This document shows positions 59,668 to 64,000 of a stretch of 64,000 nt of DNA, piece after piece; position 1 is the stretch's first letter; every line of letters begins with the position of its first letter. The stretch lies in the NCBI GenBank assembly GCA_031763025.1, contig JASSKH010000010.1:2170001-2234000 (forward strand), given 5' to 3'. The position numbers and the translations under genes were made by a program. A model generated the notes under the pieces. That model was not told where the DNA came from. It saw only the letters and a program-made list of their open reading frames with translations, and did not search any database. The stretch comes from Macrocystis pyrifera (Eukaryota; Sar; Phaeophyceae; Laminariales; Laminariaceae).

Positions 59668-62110
59668 CCCCACCAGTTGCGCCTTTCTTACCCCCCTCTT
59701 CGGTCTCCTCCTCCTCCTCCTCCTCCTCCTCCTCATCGTCTTCGTCGGGTGAGCTGTACTTGGAATCGTCGTCGTGCTCGGAGTCATCACCATCGCCATC
59801 GGAATCCTCATCTTCCGTTCCGTCCTCGTCCATACCCGCTCCCCCCTGCACCACGCCCTTGCTGCGGAACTGGTCCCTGCATCACACGGCGTCAAGTTCA
59901 CCACCACATGGCGGCCAAACGAAAAAAAATAAGTGAACGAACACACAACGAGTCAAATTTGGTTTTATTACGTACCGCCCGTAGTTTTTCGGCTGTGAGA
60001 TGGAGGATCTCGTCGAACCTCCTACTTGCAGGCGGTATACCACATTACACTCTGGGCGTAAAAGCAAGGACCGCTTGGTCTTCACATGAATGAAATTGAG
60101 TCACACAACAAATAAATAAGTAAATAAAAAATCGAAACGTTGCCCTCTATATTTCATGAAAACAATCACGTTGAACATTTTTTTTTTTCTTTCCGAAACG
60201 CTGTAGTGCGCAGTTTGTTGCCGAAACTGCTCAATTGTCACTTTTTTTTTTTTTTCCGTTTTCCGAGAAGTCTTCATCCATCCCCAGTATCCCCCCTTGC
60301 ATTACGCCCTTGCGGCGGAACTGATGCTTCCGTCCCGCGGCGTCGAGTTCACCACACGGCCAGCAAAACACAACAAAACGAAACAAAAAACGAACGAAAC
60401 GCTTCAAAACATTTCCACAAAAAATTATAAATACTTAAATCAGTCGAATTCACAGCTGACGTATTTCATAATTTTATAAAACGAAAAAAAGACACCGAAG
60501 TTGTTCATGAAAAAACCAAAATACTTCGATTTTTGTGTTTTTGGCGGAAAACACTCCCATTTTTACATTAAGCTAGAAAAACGAAACGCTTCGTAGAGGA
60601 TATTTACTCGAAATATAAAATATAAAAAAAAAAAAAAAAAAAACAGTCAGCTGCGAGAAAGAAAATTTAGTCGAAAATCGTGTTTGCAAGCTGTGGACCA
60701 TTCCGGACGTCAATCTACGGACCGCTTGGTGTTTATAATGATGACGAAGCGTTGCTTATATTTGAGCCTAGAGTAGTGCAATAAAAGGTACTTCATACGG
60801 ATGGATTGCATCCTGGCGGCACCTGAACGATCAAATATTCGTGCGAGTACAAATTTACGCTTTCACTTGCAACTTGAAACATACAGGTACATACACCGTT
60901 CATCGAAAGTTGATGTTGCTGACCGTGTGCGTGTTTTTTTTTTTTCGAAACGTTCTACGTATTTTATAATGATCGCGTTGAAAAAGACAAGCACACTGAG
61001 AATGTTCGATACCTGGTACTTTTCGCAACAGGTGCAACGTCGCGGGTCTGGTCGGTAGGTGGCCGGTCGCATGCTCTGCTAACTCGGAGGGCCTCCCCCC
61101 CCCCCCCCCCCCGCCGCATGGTCGAACGACTACGGCCATGCATGATAACGAGTACACCCCCCCACCCCCACCCCGCTCCGCACACACTCACAACCCGACA
61201 AACACAAAAATAAATGCACGAACCTTAAGGCTTTCTGCATCTGTTCGACAATCTGCAGTTGGGTCGCCGGATTCATCTTCGACACCGCTTCGGCGTCAAC
61301 CAGCTCTGTAATAAAATAAGGAGTCAAGGCGGCCGATCAAAGCCCACGGCAGGGAGATAAAAAAAGGCGGAGGAGGAGGGGAGAATCGCGTGAGCTATCC
61401 TCTCCGTCAACATAGGGGGGGGGGGGGGGGCGTACTCATTTGTTGCTTACCTTAAGTCATTTGACCATTGACCACGCATCCCTTTCGAGGCGGAGCACCG
61501 TTGCTACTCTTATTAATAGCGACACCTCCAACAATTGGGGGGGTGCTCATTCGATGCTTGCCTTATTACGGGGGACTGAAGTAAATAGGACCAAATACTG
61601 TTAGTAAAAATAGGGAAATATATAGGGTTTTGTGTGTACCGTAGGTCCTATTAACTATGGACCACCGTAATAGTCATTTGACCATTGACCACGCATCTCT
61701 TTCGAGGCGGAGCACCGTTCCTACTCCTAATAGATACACCTCCAACAGTTGGGCGTTCACTACGTTATTTCCGTATATTACACATGCTAAAAATATTTTG
61801 CGATTCTGATCCCCTTCCTGTTTCGCCGCCTATGGCAACCTTTTATCGCCTAGGATAACGATCATTTCTTCTCCACCACCTATTACGGGGGTCCATAGTT
61901 AATGGGACCAAATTTCGTGAGTAAAAATACGTAAATATATAGGTTTTTATGTACACCATAGGTCCTATTTACTATGGACCTCCGTAATAGTGTACCAAAC
62001 TTCTCTCCATGTCACATTCTTTTATGTTCCTCATCTCCTCCCTCGACACATCCCGTGGGTTATCCTATCCTTCAACAGCTGCGGTGCAATGAGCTATTCT
62101 ACACTTCAAT

Positions 62111-62144
<34 letters not shown>

Positions 62145-62984
62145 GCACGTGAGTTATCGTAGCCTTCAAAAGGAGGAGAGGGGAGAGCGCGTGGGTTATC
62201 TTATTCCTCCAAAAAGGGCGACCGCAACATCAAGATCAACATACGCCAGAAACAAATACTAATGATAACAACAACAGCAGCAGCAGCAGCAGCGAGAATG
62301 ACCACAGCGTTAACAACAGCATCAACATCAACACCAAGGAAGATAACAACACCAAAACCAATACGAACACAACATCAACATCAACACTACCAACACCAAC
62401 ATCCACACAGATAACAACACAACGAACGTCAGCACCAACATCGAAACTACTATTACGGGGGTCCATGGTTAATAGGACCCATGGTATACAGAAAAACCTA
62501 TACATTTGACTATTTTTACTAACAAAACTTGGTCCTATTTGCTATGGCCCCCCGTAATAACAGCGTACGGATCCGCTACTGTATCGGTAGGCCTCACCGT
62601 CTTCCTCGCACCAACAGCAACAGCAATAGACACGAACAACACCTGGACCTACTGCTGTGTAACATCTTAACAGGTCTCACCATCTTCGTGGCAACACCAA
62701 CTGGGCCTACCGCTGTATTGACATATGGATAGATCTTCTAACCACCTTCGTCGCCACGACAGCAACAGCAACATCGACAGTAGCAACAGCATCCGGACCT
62801 GCTGCTGTGTTAACATCTTACTACAAAAAATAGGTCTCAACCATCTCCGGTCACAAGAACACCAACAACACACACCCCAACCTGCCACTGCTGTAACATA
62901 CAAAGAGGTCTTCTCACCATCTTCATCGTCGTCGCTGTCGCTTCCGCCTCCCTTGCCCTCCTTTCTCAAACTCAGCAGCTCCGC
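49720..62984 (-). CDS. PP2C-family protein phosphatase, PPM1G (PP2C gamma)-like, seven exons, 5' end outside the window
   Basis: A metal-dependent Ser/Thr phosphatase; PPM1G relatives act in the nucleus on splicing and chromatin factors. Exons, all phase-consistent: 62918-62984, 61224-61305, 59272-59876, 58071-58182, 56319-56439, 51792-51971, 49720-50094 (1542 nt, 513 residues to the TAG). Motifs seen in order: an acidic insert (exon 3: poly-Glu, poly-Gly), [12 protein letters not shown] and VVANAGDSR (exon 4), [20 protein letters not shown] and GGAVVDGRV (exon 5), [17 protein letters not shown] and [18 protein letters not shown] (exon 6, metal-site Asp in CDG), TIDFVRTRL and [14 protein letters not shown] (exon 7, metal-site Asp in DN), and a basic tail DDGKRKQ that may be a nuclear signal. 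The acidic insert just before the GATAV strand is the PPM1G hallmark. The N-terminal RxxMED and DGHGG exons must lie beyond 64000. Introns range from about 1.1 to 4.3 kb and hold repeats; the 50095-51791 intron contains the assembly gap. Confidence 0.9.
50270..50378. mobile_element. MITE, copy 12, in a PPM1G intron
   Basis: A near-consensus copy with both ends TATTACGGGGGTCC and its inverse, in the last intron of the phosphatase gene. Confidence 0.88.
50510..50972 (-). repeat. Retro-repeat copy in a PPM1G intron, with its own flank
   Basis: A full-length type copy: T run at 50515-50525 (poly-A on minus), AGTGGCCACACCAGAAATTG, GCGCTTGGCGCAAGC and ACTACGGCCATGCATGAGAT. The sequence beyond its A run differs from that of the clustered copies, which marks the A run as the true 3' end of the element. 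Confidence 0.7.
50996..51062 (+). repeat. Short repeat ending in a C run (GGTCAAATGACTAAGGCAAGC family)
   Basis: GGTGCTCCG..TCGAAAG.GAT..GTGGTCAA, then GGCAAACAACAAATGAGTA, then poly-C. Other copies: 21325-21390, 24085-24150, 25893-25972 (plus), 56500-56572, 61417-61505 and 61535-61740 (minus, the last with MITE copy 17 inside). Confidence 0.6.
51323..51431. mobile_element. MITE, copy 13, in a PPM1G intron
   Basis: Left end TATCACGGGGGGCC, right end TTCCCGGTAATA; slightly diverged. Confidence 0.8.
51504..51603. other. Assembly gap (100 N)
   Basis: One hundred unknown bases in the last intron of the phosphatase gene. A round 100 suggests a placeholder of unknown true length. Confidence 0.99.
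52140..52328 (+). mobile_element. Poly-A-tailed retro-repeat (SINE-like), copy 1
   Basis: Contains CCACCGCACCTGCTCCTCTC, CAGGTCGGGTCAACGTGCC, GGGCTAAATTGACACACGAC and GTGGAAGTGTGGTGAGCTTA, and ends in an A run (52310-52328). A B-box-like GGTCCGAGTCC lies upstream at about 52067, so the element may start near 52020 with a tRNA-like head. Confidence 0.55.
52349..52457. mobile_element. MITE, copy 14, in a PPM1G intron
   Basis: Both inverted ends are present. It lies just downstream of a poly-A-tailed repeat. Confidence 0.85.
52809..52965 (+). mobile_element. Same SINE-like repeat, copy 2, (AT)n tail
   Basis: CAGGTCGGGTCAACGTGCG, GGGCTAAATTGACACACCA and GTGAGCTTAAGCTTTACTTT, then AT repeats (about 52962-52989) in place of the A run. 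Confidence 0.55.
52999..53117. mobile_element. MITE, copy 15, in a PPM1G intron
   Basis: Family ends are present. The centre contains an extra TACCTGGTA-containing stretch, making this copy longer. Confidence 0.75.
53728..53837. mobile_element. MITE, copy 16, in a PPM1G intron
   Basis: Family ends and inner blocks are present; the left border dinucleotide is CA rather than TA. Confidence 0.8.
54247..54312. repeat. (ATT)n microsatellite
   Basis: About 20 ATT triplets in the largest PPM1G intron. Three related ~150-bp segments follow (54340-54800) with GTAAATTTC..GGAAATTTCTC and CGGTGAATACTACTGGCTG blocks. Confidence 0.9.
54340..54800 (+). repeat. Three tandem ~150-bp units
   Basis: Each unit has ACTGTAAATTTC.CGGAAATTT, a C run, CGGTGAA..CTACTGGCTG, GCTACCCA and CACC(C/A)GA.GTCT. 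Starts are near 54358, 54518 and 54658. No coding role is seen. Confidence 0.7.
54855..55110 (+). repeat. GATCAT-rich dispersed repeat, plus copy in a PPM1G intron
   Basis: GCAGACAGATCATGTACAG, CCCACTTCACAATCATCTAG, CATGTCGCCGGGTGGGTGAG, CATGTTTCTTGGGCGGGATC. One of the most complete copies. Confidence 0.65.
56917..57060. mobile_element. GGGTC-rich foldback element, short copy (144 bp)
   Basis: Perfect 13-bp terminal inverted repeats AGCAGGGCTCTTC / GAAGAGCCCTGCT, with a few GGGTCGGGTC and GACCCGACCC units between. It looks like a deleted or minimal member of the family at 42.5 and 44.1 kb. Confidence 0.65.
57225..57430 (-). repeat. GATCAT-rich dispersed repeat, minus copy in a PPM1G intron
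   Basis: CAGATCCAGCCCAGGAAACA, AACCCGGCAAAATGAGCTAG and ATCATTGTGAAGTGGGAATG, in inverted family order. Confidence 0.65.
58665..59180. repeat. Degenerate ~20-bp array (CAACCAGTGTGGATTATCAAC)
   Basis: Repeated ACCA(A/G)..TGTGGA(T/C) units on both sides of the SINE-like copy at 58866-59062, in the intron between the acidic exon and the GATAV exon of the phosphatase gene. Confidence 0.5.
58866..59062 (-). mobile_element. Same SINE-like repeat, copy 3, inserted in a 20-bp array
   Basis: Inverted order: TCCTCCGGCGGATTGGTTAA, AAGCTTAAGCTCATCACACT, CGTGTCGTGTGTCGTGTCAA, then CGTTGACCCGACCTGACTCG. CAACCA-type repeat units lie on both sides (58665-58860 and 59075-59180), so it appears to have landed within that array. 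Confidence 0.6.
59272..59876 (-). other. Acidic/poly-glycine exon of the PPM1G-like gene
   Basis: This 605-nt exon encodes the low-complexity loop: [12 protein letters not shown], an Asp/Glu/Ser stretch, ten or so consecutive Glu from a GAG run, a run of about 13 Gly, then an Ala/Gly/Asp-rich part ending VEVDGAGAT. The Gly run is encoded by a pure mononucleotide tract (C on the plus strand, about 59628-59666), which is prone to slippage, so its length here may be variable or mis-assembled. The frame stays open on both sides and the exon ends at a GTAAGC donor in phase with the next exon. Confidence 0.8.
60255..60400 (-). pseudogene. Duplicated relic of the 5' edge of the acidic PPM1G exon
   Basis: This segment of the intron upstream of the acidic exon closely resembles 59812-59945. 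It repeats, in the same orientation and order, the intron end, the exon start (CAGTTCCGC.GCAAGGGCGT) and the following GGATGGA.GA stretch. In the copy the acceptor region has changed and the acidic run is absent, so it is not expected to be spliced as a normal exon. It looks like a local tandem duplication of roughly 140 bp that has decayed. Confidence 0.6.
61117..61160 (-). repeat. Short fragment of the retro-repeat head
   Basis: CGACTACGGCCATGCATGAT and GAGTACACC followed by a C run, matching the head of the other copies. Confidence 0.55.
61564..61672. mobile_element. MITE, copy 17, inserted in another repeat with a TA target duplication
   Basis: The core 61566-61670 interrupts a repeat whose uninterrupted form reads GCTTGCCTTAGTCATTTGACC elsewhere (56520s, and 61440s with one change). 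Here the same sequence is split after CCTTA and resumes with TAGTCATT, so TA is duplicated at the insertion. Confidence 0.9.
61881..61989. mobile_element. MITE, copy 18, in a PPM1G intron
   Basis: A near-consensus copy of the 'AGTTAATGGGACC' subtype with TA borders. Confidence 0.87.
62451..62559. mobile_element. MITE, copy 19, in a PPM1G intron
   Basis: Both inverted ends are complete, with TA borders. Confidence 0.87.
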
Positions 62985-64000
62985 CTGGAATCCCAGCAGA
63001 TTACATACACCCAAGCAAAAACAGCACACGATACACGCGGCGCCACCATATGCAAATCAATTTCAGTTACAGACGTACCGTGGACATTTGCCAACAAAAA
63101 AACATGATACTCCACACGTGGGACATGTATTGATAATCCACAGATGATGTACAGATCATATGCAGATAGATCACGAGCTGGATCACCTATAGATCCAAAC
63201 CGATCGTTTTGATACGTTCTGCAGGATCTTCACTCTTTTAGTACATATCCAACTCATAGACACAATACATAAATCATGCACACCACAGATACAACACAAA
63301 AAACCACGCACACCTCCTCCGCGAATTACCCCACGAACTCAACGAACTCCTGGACACACCACCAACCAAGCCAACTACGTTACCAGTCTGTCCCTAAATA
63401 TAGCGACATTTTGTATATTAAAACTCGATACAACTTACATGCGGGCAGAGCGGTAACTACTACGAGTAAGTTGGCGACTTGCACTGTAAAAAGAGGCGTT
63501 TGCTTTGAGTCCGCACAGGCGGGGTGCGATCGTTTTTCAGCGCCTGTTATCCTCGACAAACGTTTAACTAAAAATAAACGGTCCTATTCAACGTATTATA
63601 CGTACGAGTACATAAAAAAAGTAGAACAGCAGTAATTTTTCGCAAGACTCTCTCTCTCGACCAGATATGTTATGCCTCTCGAAAACGCCTCCCTTGTTCG
63701 TTATTGGCAACCTTCCCGCTTCGGCAAAAAAAAACCAGAAACGAGCGCTCAAAAACGGTCGTACCCCTCGTCCGAACTCAAGCCAAACGCCTTTGTACGG
63801 CAGTCCGCCAATCCACACGCCCCCTGGAAGATGAAACACAAACCATCCTTGGTCCTCTTGGGCAGTCCCGTTTGGGGACGAACTACTGCTGTACTTATAT
63901 ATTGGTCATTCTCATCGGAGAGCTTTTAGTCCGTCGTTTTTTCCATATTTTTGTTCGTGCAATTCTTCAATCTTCTCAGATTTTCCTGGCTTGTATTTTT
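62985..64000. other. Probable intron upstream of the PPM1G exons; no exon seen
   Basis: The N-terminal MED and DGHGG phosphatase motifs are absent here in every frame read. It holds a GATCAT fragment and a decayed GGGCAGTCCCGTTTGGGGAC motif near 63860. Confidence 0.45.
63125..63240 (+). repeat. GATCAT-rich dispersed repeat, fragment
   Basis: ACAGATGATGTACAGATCAT, GATAGATCACGAGCTGGATC and CTGCAGGATCTTCA; only part of the family order is kept. Confidence 0.45.

Overview
This window reads as nuclear DNA of a eukaryote with large, intron-rich genes: GT-AG introns of up to several kb, one or two LTR-type insertions, many short non-autonomous transposons and very long mononucleotide C/G runs. The gene content (importin alpha, a PPM1G-type PP2C phosphatase, a signal-peptide/stalk/transmembrane surface protein) is generic eukaryotic. 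The chromodomain-tailed LTR element and the gene architecture suggest a stramenopile, possibly a multicellular brown alga. That placement is inference, because no lineage-specific marker gene was recognised.

Layout. 1-1.6 kb: a 1.2-kb element with ~240-bp inverted arms. 1.9-3.1 kb (minus): the first two coding exons of an importin-alpha-like gene that runs off the left edge. 3.8-4.4 kb (plus, divergent from it): two exons of a secreted-protein gene. 4.4-29.3 kb: no convincing coding exon. This stretch holds Tc1/mariner-like MITEs, a young LTR element (11.5-14.5 kb), a GATCAT-rich dispersed repeat and a dense cluster (21.4-26.6 kb) of a poly-A/poly-C bounded retro-repeat. 29.3-32.9 kb (plus): the two last exons of a surface protein with a Gly/Ser- and Pro-rich stalk and a C-terminal membrane segment. 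It may be the same gene as the 3.8-kb exons, which would then span ~29 kb. 32.9-49.7 kb: repeats only (a split MITE, a tRNA-derived SINE, two 0.8-1-kb GGGTC-rich foldback elements, minisatellites). 49.7-63.0 kb (minus): seven exons of a PPM1G-like protein phosphatase. Its introns carry MITEs, a second poly-A-tailed repeat family, a duplicated exon relic and a 100-base assembly gap.

The three host genes are housekeeping or surface functions: nuclear import, nuclear Ser/Thr dephosphorylation, and a membrane glycoprotein-like product. They are not obviously one pathway. The notable content is the repeat landscape: about twenty copies of one TA-inserting MITE (one with a readable empty site), a TTAA-flanked mini-element, several uncatalogued-looking foldback and retro-repeats, a strikingly frequent TACCTGGTA palindrome, and a small LTR element encoding Gag, protease and a chromodomain-like tail without recognisable polymerase.
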